DNA of 64,000 bases, from NCBI RefSeq assembly GCF_001865575.2, contig NZ_CP017562.2, positions 1,984,001 to 2,048,000 on the forward strand. The letters run 5' to 3'. The DNA is from Paraburkholderia sprentiae WSM5005 (lineage in GTDB: Bacteria; Pseudomonadota; Gammaproteobacteria; Burkholderiales; Burkholderiaceae). Both the position numbers and the translations under genes were made by a program. Of the stretch, positions 27,893-35,727 are shown in pieces (within the stretch, counting starts at the first letter, position 1; each line of letters opens with the position of its first letter). The notes under the pieces were generated by a model. It worked only from the letters and a program-made list of their open reading frames with translations, searched no databases and was not told the DNA's origin.

Positions 27893-28663
27893 TCATTGAT
27901 CAGCGCGCGTAGTGAAATGAGCAGGCCGCTTGTGCGTACATTTGCGGGCACAGTCGCGCTGCCGGCCATTGCCGCGTCTACCGTCCCGCCCTCCTCTTCG
28001 ATCTGCGTAGGTGCTCACACCCATCGTCGACGGCACGACCTCGCGAAGCGCCCACCTCTGCTCGTCGCCGCCATGCCACTCGATGTTCGCGAGCAGGCCC
28101 GGCTTGCCGATCGTCACGCCATCGCTGCGCGCGGCGAAGGAATGCGTGCGCAGTGCGCACCCGTCGCGTCCCGCCCTGTGAGGGGGATCGACCGAGTACT
28201 CCCGGCTCAGCATCAGATGCGCGCCCATTGCCATCGCCAGCGCGCCCGCTGCGAGCAAGGCCGCGAGTCCATCCGGCTGCGCGTGTTCGGTGATGAAGCC
28301 GTAGCCGAGCCATCCGCACAACAGCAGCGAAAACAGATTGACGACGTGATGTCCCGGCCGTGCGACTGCATCGAGTTGCAACACGCCGTGCAACCTGCAG
28401 AGCGTAATCGCGGAGGTTGCGAAGATCAGCGCGCCAATCGATACGGCGGCAAATAGTTCGATGCGCTCGGTGTTCTCACACGCCGCTGCCGACAGATAGC
28501 GCGTGAAACCTGTCGACATGACCGCCAAACCCATGCCGCCGCCCAGCAATGCAACCATCCGGGGCCTGCTGCGCGTCAGCACCGCGACCAACGCAATGCT
28601 GACGGCCACGGCGAGCAGCAACGACAGATCCATCCACACGGCACTCCCACAGGCTTGCGGCAT
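27893..28663 (-). CDS. Probable membrane protein of unknown function
   Basis: A 256-residue ORF with GGAGG eight bases before ATG 28663. Residues 11-155 hold four to five hydrophobic segments (MDLSLLLAVAVSIALVAVL, MVALLGGGMGLAVMST, IELFAAVSIGALIFATSAITL, VVNLFSLLLCGWLGYGF, LAALLAAGALAMAMGAHLML). The last 100 residues are polar and very rich in Arg, Gly and Cys, unlike the first part. That suggests either an unusual tail or an undetected frameshift after about residue 160. It is the last gene of the lyase/CoA-transferase operon, 57 bases after the FAH gene. No family was recognised. Confidence 0.5.
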   Translation of the reverse strand: MPQACGSAVWMDLSLLLAVAVSIALVAVLTRSRPRMVALLGGGMGLAVMSTGFTRYLSAAACENTERIELFAAVSIGALIFATSAITLCRLHGVLQLDAVARPGHHVVNLFSLLLCGWLGYGFITEHAQPDGLAALLAAGALAMAMGAHLMLSREYSVDPPHRAGRDGCALRTHSFAARSDGVTIGKPGLLANIEWHGGDEQRWALREVVPSTMGVSTYADRRGGRDGRRGNGRQRDCARKCTHKRPAHFTTRADQ

Positions 28664-28720
28664 GCGTGATCCTCCGTGATGCGAACGGCACCAGCGCACG
28701 GCTGCGCGGCCCGTTCTTCG

Positions 28721-29536
28721 TCAAACGACCTTCGCGGTATCGCCCAATCGCTGTGGCTCGTCACGCTTCGCCGCGCTCAAGGTATTGGTCAGCGTGCCGA
28801 TCCCATCGATGGTGATCGACACCGTTGCACCGTCCCTGATGGACCCCACGCCCACCGAGGTGCCACACGCGATCACGTCGCCGGGTTCGAGCGTCAGATC
28901 CTGCGAGATCAGACTCACCTGCTCGGCCGGCGAAAAGACCATATCGGCAAGCGGATAGTTCTGACGCTCGACGCCATCGAGCGTCGTCAACAAGCGCGCC
29001 GCCCGCCAGTCGAAACCGGAGACGATGGCCGGACCCACACAGCAGAACGTATCGAAACCCTTCGCGCGACACCACTGCGGAAAATGCGGATTCTCGTTGA
29101 GCAAATCAGCGGCGGTGACGTCGTTGACGAGCGTGTAGCCGAAGATCGCCGCCTCCGCTTGCTGCATATCCACATCGCGACAACGCTTGCCGATCACGAT
29201 GCCGAGCTCGCCTTCGTAGACGATTTTTCCCGCGTAGTGACGCGGCCGGCGGATCGGCTCGCCCGCGCCGATCACCGACGCCGCCGGTTTCAGCAGAAAC
29301 AGCGGATGCGTCGGCACGGGTTTGTCGAGCTTCGCCGCGAGCGCGTGATAGTTGTTCCACAGCGCGACGATCTTGCCGGGCGCGCACGGCGCCAGTGGCG
29401 TCAATGCACGCAGTGACAGTACCGCGCCGGTCGCCACCGGCTGCGCGAGACTTTCGTACTCGTGCAGATAGGCGCCTTCGACACGACCGAACACGATGCC
29501 GCCATCGCCCGACATGAACCGCATCCACGTCTGCAT
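28721..29536 (-). CDS. Fumarylacetoacetate hydrolase family protein
   Basis: A 271-residue protein with the FAH C-terminal fold. KIVALWNNYHALAAKL leads to KPAASVIGAGEPI, and YEGELGIVIGK holds two metal-binding Glu residues. GYTLVNDVTAADL holds the metal-binding Asp, and LEPGDVIACGTSVGVGSI the late Gly-rich turn. Members hydrolyse C-C bonds of 2-oxo or acylpyruvate compounds, decarboxylate oxaloacetate, or isomerise. It starts 9 bases after frc with GGAGCGAGG upstream, so it is part of the same operon. A hydrolase of this type is not part of the standard oxalate pathway. Its substrate may reveal the true job of the operon. Confidence 0.85.
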   Translation of the reverse strand: MQTWMRFMSGDGGIVFGRVEGAYLHEYESLAQPVATGAVLSLRALTPLAPCAPGKIVALWNNYHALAAKLDKPVPTHPLFLLKPAASVIGAGEPIRRPRHYAGKIVYEGELGIVIGKRCRDVDMQQAEAAIFGYTLVNDVTAADLLNENPHFPQWCRAKGFDTFCCVGPAIVSGFDWRAARLLTTLDGVERQNYPLADMVFSPAEQVSLISQDLTLEPGDVIACGTSVGVGSIRDGATVSITIDGIGTLTNTLSAAKRDEPQRLGDTAKVV

Positions 29537-29545
29537 GCCTCGCTC

Positions 29546-30793
29546 CTAGATCGCGCCAGCCGTGCGCAGCGCCGTGATCTGCTCGGTCGAATAACCGAGC
29601 TCCGCCATGACTTCATCGGTATGTTCGCCAAGCAGCGGCGAGCGCTTGACGTCGGTCGGGCTGTCGGACAGCTTGATAGGATTGCCCACGCTCAGATACT
29701 TGCCGCGCTTCGGATGATCGACTTCGACGATCGTGCCGGTCTTGCGCAGCGACGGCTCCTCGGCAATTTCCTTCATCGACAGGATCGGGCCGCAGGGAAT
29801 GTCGTGTTTGTTCAGGATCTGCATCGCCTCGAACTTGGTCTTCGTCATCGTCCAGCGTTCGATCTCGGCGAAGATTTCCTTCAATCGCGGCAGACGCGCA
29901 GGGGCCGTCGCATAGGCGGGGTCCGTGGCCCACTCCTCCTTGCCGATCACGTTACAGATCTTCGCCCACACGGGCGCCTGCGTGATGAAGTAGATGTAGG
30001 CGTTAGGGTCGGTCTCCCACCCCTTGCACTTCAGAATCCAGCCAGGCTGCCCACCGCCCGACGCATTGCCCGCGCGCGGCACCGCCTCGCCGAACGTGCC
30101 GTTCGGGTATTGCGGATACTCTTTCATCACGCCGGTGCGGTCGAGCCGCTGCTGATCGCGTAGTTTGACGCGGCACAGATTGAGCACGCCGTCCTGCATG
30201 GCCGCGAGCACGCGCTGGCCGCGTCCGGTGTGCGTGCGTTGATAAAGCGCGGTGACGATACCCAGCGCGAGATGCAGACCCGTGCCGCTATCGCCGATCT
30301 GCGCGCCGGTCACGACCGGCGGCCCGTCGTCGAAGCCGGTGGTCGACGCCGCGCCGCCCGCGCATTGCGCGACGTTTTCATACACTTTGCAGTCCTCGTA
30401 AGGACCGGGGCCGAAACCCTTCACCGACGCGACGATCATGCGCGGGTTCAATTCCTGAATCCGCTCCCAGCTGAAGCCCATCCTGTCGAGCGCGCCCGGT
30501 GCGAAGTTTTCGACCAGTACATCGCATTTCCGGATCAACGCTTCGAGCACCTGCTTGCCTTCCGGGTGCTTGGTATCGATCGTGATCGAGCGCTTGTTGT
30601 GATTGAGCATCGTGAAGTACAGGCTATCCACGTCGGGGATATCGCGCAGCTGCTCGCGCGTGATGTCGCCCGCGCCTGCCCGTTCCACCTTGATCACGTC
30701 CGCGCCGAACCATGCGAGCAATTGCGTGCAGGTCGGCCCCGATTGCACATGCGTGAAATCGAGGATGCGCACACCGTCGAGTGCCTTGGCCAT
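29546..30793 (-). CDS. frc: Formyl-CoA:oxalate CoA-transferase family protein
   Basis: A 415-residue class III CoA-transferase very close in pattern to Oxalobacter [34 protein letters not shown] is the CoA-binding start, and [25 protein letters not shown] and [22 protein letters not shown] follow. [20 protein letters not shown] carries the catalytic Asp. [18 protein letters not shown] is the mobile glycine loop over the active site (one Gly to Ser change at its start). The enzyme moves CoA from formyl-CoA to oxalate or another acid. It starts 24 bases after the lyase gene. The lyase makes formyl-CoA, so the pair can recycle CoA. Confidence 0.88.
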   Translation of the reverse strand: MAKALDGVRILDFTHVQSGPTCTQLLAWFGADVIKVERAGAGDITREQLRDIPDVDSLYFTMLNHNKRSITIDTKHPEGKQVLEALIRKCDVLVENFAPGALDRMGFSWERIQELNPRMIVASVKGFGPGPYEDCKVYENVAQCAGGAASTTGFDDGPPVVTGAQIGDSGTGLHLALGIVTALYQRTHTGRGQRVLAAMQDGVLNLCRVKLRDQQRLDRTGVMKEYPQYPNGTFGEAVPRAGNASGGGQPGWILKCKGWETDPNAYIYFITQAPVWAKICNVIGKEEWATDPAYATAPARLPRLKEIFAEIERWTMTKTKFEAMQILNKHDIPCGPILSMKEIAEEPSLRKTGTIVEVDHPKRGKYLSVGNPIKLSDSPTDVKRSPLLGEHTDEVMAELGYSTEQITALRTAGAI

Positions 30794-30817
30794 GTCGTAT
30801 CTCCTGAACGATGAGGG

Positions 30818-32581
30818 TTATTTGTACATGGTCTGGTTCTTCGTGCCCGGTGCGTATTCGCGCGGGTCGACCCAGATGTTGACTACCGCCGAGCGGCCGG
30901 TGCGATGAATCGCTTCGCGCGCACGCTGTAGCGCGCTCGCGATCTGCGCGGGATCGCGCACTTCCTCGCCATAGCCGCCGAGCATTTCGGCGAATTTGCT
31001 GAACGGCACGTCGCCGAGCAGATTGCCGACGTTGCCGCGTTCTTCGCCGTACTTGGCAAGCTGGCCGTAGCGGATCTGATTCATCGCCGAGTTGTTGCCG
31101 ATGACCGCGAGATACGGTGCGCCGAAGCGGTTCGCGGTTTCCATGTCGAACGCTGTCATACCGAACGAGCCGTCGCCGTAATAGCAGAGCACTTCCTTGT
31201 GCGGATGCGCGAGCTTCGCGGCGAGCGCGAAGCCGGTACCGACGCCGAGCGAGCCGAGCGCGCCCGGGTCCATCCACTGCCCCGGGCGGCGCGGCCGCAC
31301 CGCTTGCGCGGAGATCGTTACGACGTCGCCGCCGTCGCCGATATAGACGGTGTCGTCGGACAGGAACTCGTTGAGTTCGTACGCGACGCGATACGGATGA
31401 ATCGGCGTGCTGTTCGAGCGGAATAGCGGCATCAGTTTTTCGGTCGCGCTCGCCTCGGCGTCGCGCAACTGCGCCATCCATTTGCGGCGCGCCTGGCGCT
31501 TGTCGTCCTTGAGTCGACCGCTCGCGGCTTGCAGCACCGCGGCGAGAATCGCGCCCGGATCGCCGACGAGGCCCAGATCGATATCGCGATTCTTGCCGAC
31601 CGTCCGATAGTCCATATCGATCTGGACGAGCGTCAATTCCTTGCTGATACGTCGACCGTAGCCCATGCGGAAATCGAACGGCGTGCCGACCACGATCAGC
31701 ACGTCGGCATTCGCAAACGCCTGCGAACGCGTGCGATCGAAGTGATGCGGATCGCCGGGCGGCAGCAGCCCGCGGCTCGCGCCGTTGAAATAGCCGGGAA
31801 TCTCGACGCCGCGCAGCAGCGCGATCGCTTCCTCGTGACCGCGCGCGGTCCACACCTGCTGACCGTACAGGATCGCAGGCCGTTCGGCATCGACCAGCAG
31901 GTCCGCGAGTTTCTCGATGTCGCGCGGATCGCCGATCGATTTCGTCGACGCGCGATAGCGGCCCGGCTGCGGCACGATCGCGCGCGCCGCGTCGACTTCG
32001 CGGTCGAGCACGTCGCGCGGAATTTCCAGGTAGGCGGGACCGGGTGCGCCGTTGAAGCACTCGCGCGCAGCCATCGAGATCATGTCCGCGACGCGCTCGG
32101 TGCTCGACACGCTCGCGGCGAACTTCGTGATCGGCGCCATGATGTCGACGTGCGGCAGGTCCTGCAGCGAGCCCATTTTGTGTTGCGTGAGCGCGCCCTG
32201 CCCGCCGATGTGCAGGATCGGGCTTTCCGAGCGGAACGCGGTGGCGATGCCGGTCACCGCGTTCGTGCACCCGGGACCGGCGGTCGTCACCACGCAGCCG
32301 AGCTTGCCGGTCTGGCGCGCGTAGCCGTCGGCCGCATGCGCGGCGACCTGCTCGTGACGCACGTCGATGATGCGGATGCCTTCGTCGACGCAACCGTCGT
32401 AGATATCGATGATGTGGCCGCCGCACAGCGTGAAGATCGTGTCGACGCCCTCGTGTTTCAGCGCCTTCGCGACCAGGTGGCCACCCGACACGACGCCCGC
32501 GTCGCGGGCCTTTTGCTTCAGCGTGTCGTCGGCAGTGGTGGTGGCCGTGGCCGGACTCAGGGTTGAAACAACTGCGGACAT
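30818..32581 (-). CDS. TPP-dependent 2-hydroxyacyl-CoA lyase / oxalyl-CoA decarboxylase family enzyme
   Basis: A 587-residue, three-domain TPP enzyme. The Pyr domain has GGHLVAKALKHEGVDTIFTL and VRHEQVAAHAADGYAR with the cofactor-activating Glu. The central domain has VGTPFDFRMGYG. The PP domain has YYGDGSFGMTAFDMETA and IGNNSAMNQIRYG. At the position of the Tyr-Glu pair of true oxalyl-CoA decarboxylases it reads KMGSLQDLPHV. This matches the MGAFQEFPQV pattern of 2-hydroxyacyl-CoA lyases. The C-terminal APGTKNQTMYK looks like the lid of those lyases. Such lyases cleave 2-hydroxyacyl-CoA to an aldehyde or ketone plus formyl-CoA. It heads the operon; a role in oxalate decarboxylation remains possible. 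Confidence 0.8.
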   Translation of the reverse strand: MSAVVSTLSPATATTTADDTLKQKARDAGVVSGGHLVAKALKHEGVDTIFTLCGGHIIDIYDGCVDEGIRIIDVRHEQVAAHAADGYARQTGKLGCVVTTAGPGCTNAVTGIATAFRSESPILHIGGQGALTQHKMGSLQDLPHVDIMAPITKFAASVSSTERVADMISMAARECFNGAPGPAYLEIPRDVLDREVDAARAIVPQPGRYRASTKSIGDPRDIEKLADLLVDAERPAILYGQQVWTARGHEEAIALLRGVEIPGYFNGASRGLLPPGDPHHFDRTRSQAFANADVLIVVGTPFDFRMGYGRRISKELTLVQIDMDYRTVGKNRDIDLGLVGDPGAILAAVLQAASGRLKDDKRQARRKWMAQLRDAEASATEKLMPLFRSNSTPIHPYRVAYELNEFLSDDTVYIGDGGDVVTISAQAVRPRRPGQWMDPGALGSLGVGTGFALAAKLAHPHKEVLCYYGDGSFGMTAFDMETANRFGAPYLAVIGNNSAMNQIRYGQLAKYGEERGNVGNLLGDVPFSKFAEMLGGYGEEVRDPAQIASALQRAREAIHRTGRSAVVNIWVDPREYAPGTKNQTMYK

Positions 32582-32618
32582 GGTCGTCTCCTCGTCAGTC
32601 AGGTACGCAATGGTAGTG

Positions 32619-32635
32619 TTGATATATCACATACC
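32619..32635 (-). promoter_or_regulatory. Candidate GntR operator over the lyase operon promoter
   Basis: On the minus strand the 17-mer GGTATGTGATATATCAA lies here. It overlaps a promoter with -35 TTGACG (32649-32654), a 17-base spacer and -10 TGTGAT (32626-32631). The core TGATATATCA is palindromic. The same motif, with two changes, occurs at 33798-33814. A repressor bound here would block RNA polymerase; the neighbouring GntR protein is the obvious candidate. Confidence 0.55.
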
Positions 32636-32813
32636 ATATTTTTGACGCCGTCAAGCGCGGTTTATCCCGCAGTGCGGCGAGCGCGCCCTTGTCCTTCATG
32701 CGCCGCCGCAGCAGCCAGCGAGACGCGCGAGGCGCGCGCACGTAAAAAAGCCCGCAGTGAATGAACACCACGGGCTTGTTGAATCCGCAGGTAATCAGGC
32801 GTCTACGCCGCCA

Positions 32814-33533
32814 TCAATCGAGGAAATCGCAATTGGCTTCGACGAACGCGGCGAGGTCGAGCGAATGCTGGCGCGTGAGCCGCTCGGCGAGTTCGGTATC
32901 GCGCTTCTCGAGCGCCTCGATGATGCGCAGATGATCGACGATCGAGCGCGCGGCCCGGTCGCTCTGCGAGATGGTCATGCGCCGGATCGCGCGCACGTGG
33001 ATGAAGATGTTCTTGATCGTGTCGAGGATGATCTGCGACTTCGACAGCTCGACGATGGCCTGATGGAACGCGATGTTCGCGTCCGAATACTCGGCGATAT
33101 GCTCGGCCGGCGTCGTATCGCGGAAATTGTCGAACATATGGCGCAAGCGGCCGATTTCCTCGTCGGTCGCGTGCAGCGTGGCGAGGCGCGCGGCCATGCT
33201 TTCGAGCGCAGCCCACATCTGGATCATCTCGACGATTTCGCGCTTGCTCTTGCGCACGATGTAGATGCCGCGCCGCGGCACCATGCGCAGGAAACCCTCC
33301 TGTTCGAGCAGTGTCATCGCCTCGCGCACCGGCGTGCGGCTCACGCCGAGCGATTCGCTGAGCACGCGCTCGTCGAGACGGATTTCTTCGCGATTCTGGT
33401 ATATGTCCGCGTCGGCGATGGCCTGGCGCAGCATCGCATACGCCTGGTCGCGCAAGCTCGCACTCGCGCCGATTGGCTGCAGCGACAGGGTCAACGGGGT
33501 GGCCACTGTTTCAGTTGGAAATTCTGACGACAT
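32814..33533 (-). CDS. GntR family (FadR subfamily) transcriptional regulator
   Basis: A 239-residue protein. The winged-helix domain (QAYAMLRQAIADADIYQNREEIRLDERVLSESLGVSRTPVREAMTLLEQEGFLRMVPRRGIYIV) is followed by an all-helical FCD effector domain. The FCD metal-binding pattern is visible as Asp and His residues (SDANIAFHQAIVELS, IFIHVRAIRR). FCD regulators sense small organic acids. It lies between the lyase operon and the MHS transporter gene. The two 17-mer motifs flanking it are its likely binding sites. GAGGCG lies just upstream of the start. Confidence 0.9.
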   Translation of the reverse strand: MSSEFPTETVATPLTLSLQPIGASASLRDQAYAMLRQAIADADIYQNREEIRLDERVLSESLGVSRTPVREAMTLLEQEGFLRMVPRRGIYIVRKSKREIVEMIQMWAALESMAARLATLHATDEEIGRLRHMFDNFRDTTPAEHIAEYSDANIAFHQAIVELSKSQIILDTIKNIFIHVRAIRRMTISQSDRAARSIVDHLRIIEALEKRDTELAERLTRQHSLDLAAFVEANCDFLD

Positions 33534-33729
33534 TCATCGCCTCTGCTTGAACACGCGCGCGATTCGGCGCCGCTGTTTTGCCGCGCTGCTCGCTCAGCCC
33601 CACGAAGCGGCCATGTTGCGATGCAAGCGCCGCAACCGATTCGGGGATCCAGTCGGTCAGCACAACGGTGGCGGCACAGCCCAACCCAACGACAGCAACG
33701 GCGAACAGCGCGAGGTGCACGAATTCCAC
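33511..33729 (-). CDS. Possible small membrane protein overlapping gntR
   Basis: A 72-residue frame starting at GTG 33729, with GGAG seven bases upstream. Residues 2-28 (EFVHLALFAVAVVGLGCAATVVLTDW) form one convincing membrane segment; the rest is polar. The last 23 bases overlap the gntR start, so the two could be translationally coupled. Whether it is translated is uncertain, because no family is recognised and the overlap is large. Confidence 0.4.
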   Translation of the reverse strand: MEFVHLALFAVAVVGLGCAATVVLTDWIPESVAALASQHGRFVGLSEQRGKTAAPNRARVQAEAMNVVRISN

Positions 33730-33797
33730 GTGTAACTCCAGACGATTGAAAAATAGATCCTCAATCATATGCTGCGGCGCCGCATTTTTCAATATTC

Positions 33798-33814
33798 GGT
33801 ATGTAGTATATCAA
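33798..33814 (+). promoter_or_regulatory. Second copy of the candidate GntR operator
   Basis: GGTATGTAGTATATCAA on the plus strand matches the lyase-promoter motif at 15 of 17 positions. It lies in the 545-base region between gntR and the MHS transporter gene (33534-34078), 265 bases from each. The rest of that region, apart from the possible small ORF, shows no recognisable gene. Confidence 0.5.
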
Positions 33815-34078
33815 TGCGCGTTGTTCGGAGACTACATGCAACGTTAGCACGCCGCGCAGACTCCGGTGGATCCGCCGGCACAACTCATCGCGAAGCTCCA
33901 AAGCGGTCGGTGTTAACGCGCAAAACGCGCGCTATGCGCGCAGCCGCGTGCGATAACCGCGCACTTTACGATCGCGCGGATTGTGGAATTCGCATCGGGT
34001 CATTAACCTTCCCGGACGTTCAAACCCATTGGCAACGCGGCGCGAACCGTTCGAATACCGCAAATCCGAGGAGACCTA

Positions 34079-35398
34079 ATGAGCACGACCCATCCGCAGG
34101 CCGCCGTGGCCACTCACCGCAACTCGCGCAGTCAGGCTCGCAAGGCCGCACTCGGCAGCTTCATCGGCGCCGTGGTCGACTGGTACGACTTCCTGCTATA
34201 TGGCATCGTCGCCGCGCTCGTGTTCAACGCCGAATTCTTCCCCAAGGTTAGCCCGGCGATGGGCACGCTCGCCGCGTTCGCGACCTTCGGCGTCGGCTTC
34301 CTGTTTCGCCCGCTCGGCGGCTTCGTGTTCGGTCACTACGGCGACCGGCTCGGACGCAAGCGCATGCTCGTGCTCACTGTGATGATGATGGGTCTGTCGA
34401 CGGCCGCGATCGGTCTGCTGCCGGCGTTTTCGACGATCGGCTGGGTAGCGCCGGTGCTGCTCGTCACGTTGCGCGCGATCCAGGGCTTCGCGGTCGGCGG
34501 CGAATGGGGCGGCGCGGCGTTGATGGCCGTCGAAAGCGCGCCCGAGAAAAAGAAGGCCTTTTACAGCAGCGGCGTGCAGGTCGGCTACGGCGTCGGGCTC
34601 GTGCTGTCGACGGGACTCGTCGCGCTGATCAGCCGCTCGATGGACAACGCCGCATTCCTCAGCTGGGGCTGGCGTCTACCGTTCCTGTTCAGCGTCGTGC
34701 TGGTGCTGATCGCGCTGTGGATCCGCTCGAGCATGGAGGAGTCGCAAGAGTTCGTCGAGAAAGTCGGCCAGCATGGCGAGCGCCGCGTGCGCCTGCCGAT
34801 CGTCGAAGCGCTGCTGCGCCATCCGAAGGCGTTTCTGCTGATCATTGCGCTGCGGCTCGCCGAGCTGTTCACGATGTACATCGTGACCGCGTTTGCGCTG
34901 AGCTACTCGACCGCGAACCTGCACATGCCGCGCGAGTTCTTCCTGACGATCGGCTTCGTCGTCGGCGCACTCAGCTGCGTGACGATTCCGTGCTTCGCGT
35001 GGCTCGCGGACCGCTTCGGTCGCCGTCGCATCTATATGATCGGCGCGCTGGTCGGCGTGTTCAGCGCGGTACCTTTCTTCGTCGCGCTCGAAGCGCGTTC
35101 GACCGTATGGATCGTCGTATTCGCGGTGATGCTCGCCAACATCGCGCACGACATGGTCGTCAGCGTTCAGCAGCCGATGTTCACCGAGCTGTTCGGCACC
35201 GAGTACCGCTATAGCGGCGCGGGCGTCGGCTATCAGGTGGCGAGCGTGGTCGGCGGCGGCTTCACGCCCTTCATCGCGGTCGCGCTGGTCAGCTTCGCGG
35301 GCGGCTCGTGGCATCCGGTAGCCGCGTATCTGGCCATCGGCTGTCTGATTTCGGTGCTCGTCGCAGCACGCATGAAGACCGGACGCAACATCGACTGA
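34079..35398 (+). CDS. MHS family (metabolite:H+ symporter) MFS transporter
   Basis: A 439-residue, 12-TM transporter with GAGGAG before the ATG. GSFIGAVVDWYDFLLYGIVAALVFN is the MHS N-terminal signature. FRPLGGFVFGHYGDRLGRKRML is the loop 2-3 motif, and RAIQGFAVGGEWGGAALMAVESAP is TM4-TM5. Family members import organic acids such as shikimate, citrate, 2-oxoglutarate or phthalate with protons. Its location next to the GntR gene and candidate operator suggests it brings in the acid processed by the lyase operon. Confidence 0.88.
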   Translation: MSTTHPQAAVATHRNSRSQARKAALGSFIGAVVDWYDFLLYGIVAALVFNAEFFPKVSPAMGTLAAFATFGVGFLFRPLGGFVFGHYGDRLGRKRMLVLTVMMMGLSTAAIGLLPAFSTIGWVAPVLLVTLRAIQGFAVGGEWGGAALMAVESAPEKKKAFYSSGVQVGYGVGLVLSTGLVALISRSMDNAAFLSWGWRLPFLFSVVLVLIALWIRSSMEESQEFVEKVGQHGERRVRLPIVEALLRHPKAFLLIIALRLAELFTMYIVTAFALSYSTANLHMPREFFLTIGFVVGALSCVTIPCFAWLADRFGRRRIYMIGALVGVFSAVPFFVALEARSTVWIVVFAVMLANIAHDMVVSVQQPMFTELFGTEYRYSGAGVGYQVASVVGGGFTPFIAVALVSFAGGSWHPVAAYLAIGCLISVLVAARMKTGRNID

Positions 35399-35420
35399 CA
35401 CCGGCGGAATTCGCCGTCGA

Positions 35421-35465
35421 CGAGCGACGGGCCGGCGCGGCGAACAGGCCGCGCCGGCCCGCTCG
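35421..35465 (+). terminator. Long GC hairpin after the MHS transporter gene
   Basis: A 12-bp perfect stem (35429-35440 with 35449-35460) is extended by CGAGC/GCTCG on the outside, with an eight-base loop and a short T run after it. It lies 22 bases after the stop codon. The following 35466-35727 stretch holds the OFA promoter region, with an ATATG/CATAT dyad at 35608-35628 and no gene. Confidence 0.65.
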
Positions 35466-35727
35466 CTTTGCATCGCGACTTGCGCTTCACGTTCGGCCCC
35501 GTACTTCCCCAGGATCGCACCTTATGACTGCGCAGTTCATATTGCGAAGCCGTCGTCCACGTCCTATTGTCGAGCCAGGCGCGACTTCGGGTGTGTGAGC
35601 ACGCGTCATATGAAATATAAATACATATAGCGATGACGAGACGGCTTCGGCGCGTTACACTGCGCCGCCCCGGAAAATGGGCCACGGCGCGCCGTCAACA
35701 GAACAACCGGAAGGAAGGAGACCCACT

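Noticed and set aside
30624..32426. 600-codon frame on the minus strand overlapping the lyase and frc genes
   Set aside because: It is out of frame with two clear enzymes and reads as Arg-rich sequence; frame shadow.
30818..32581. Simple annotation as oxalyl-CoA decarboxylase (oxc)
   Set aside because: Context suggests it, but the residues at the Tyr-Glu position and the C-terminal lid fit 2-hydroxyacyl-CoA lyases better, so the family-level call was kept.
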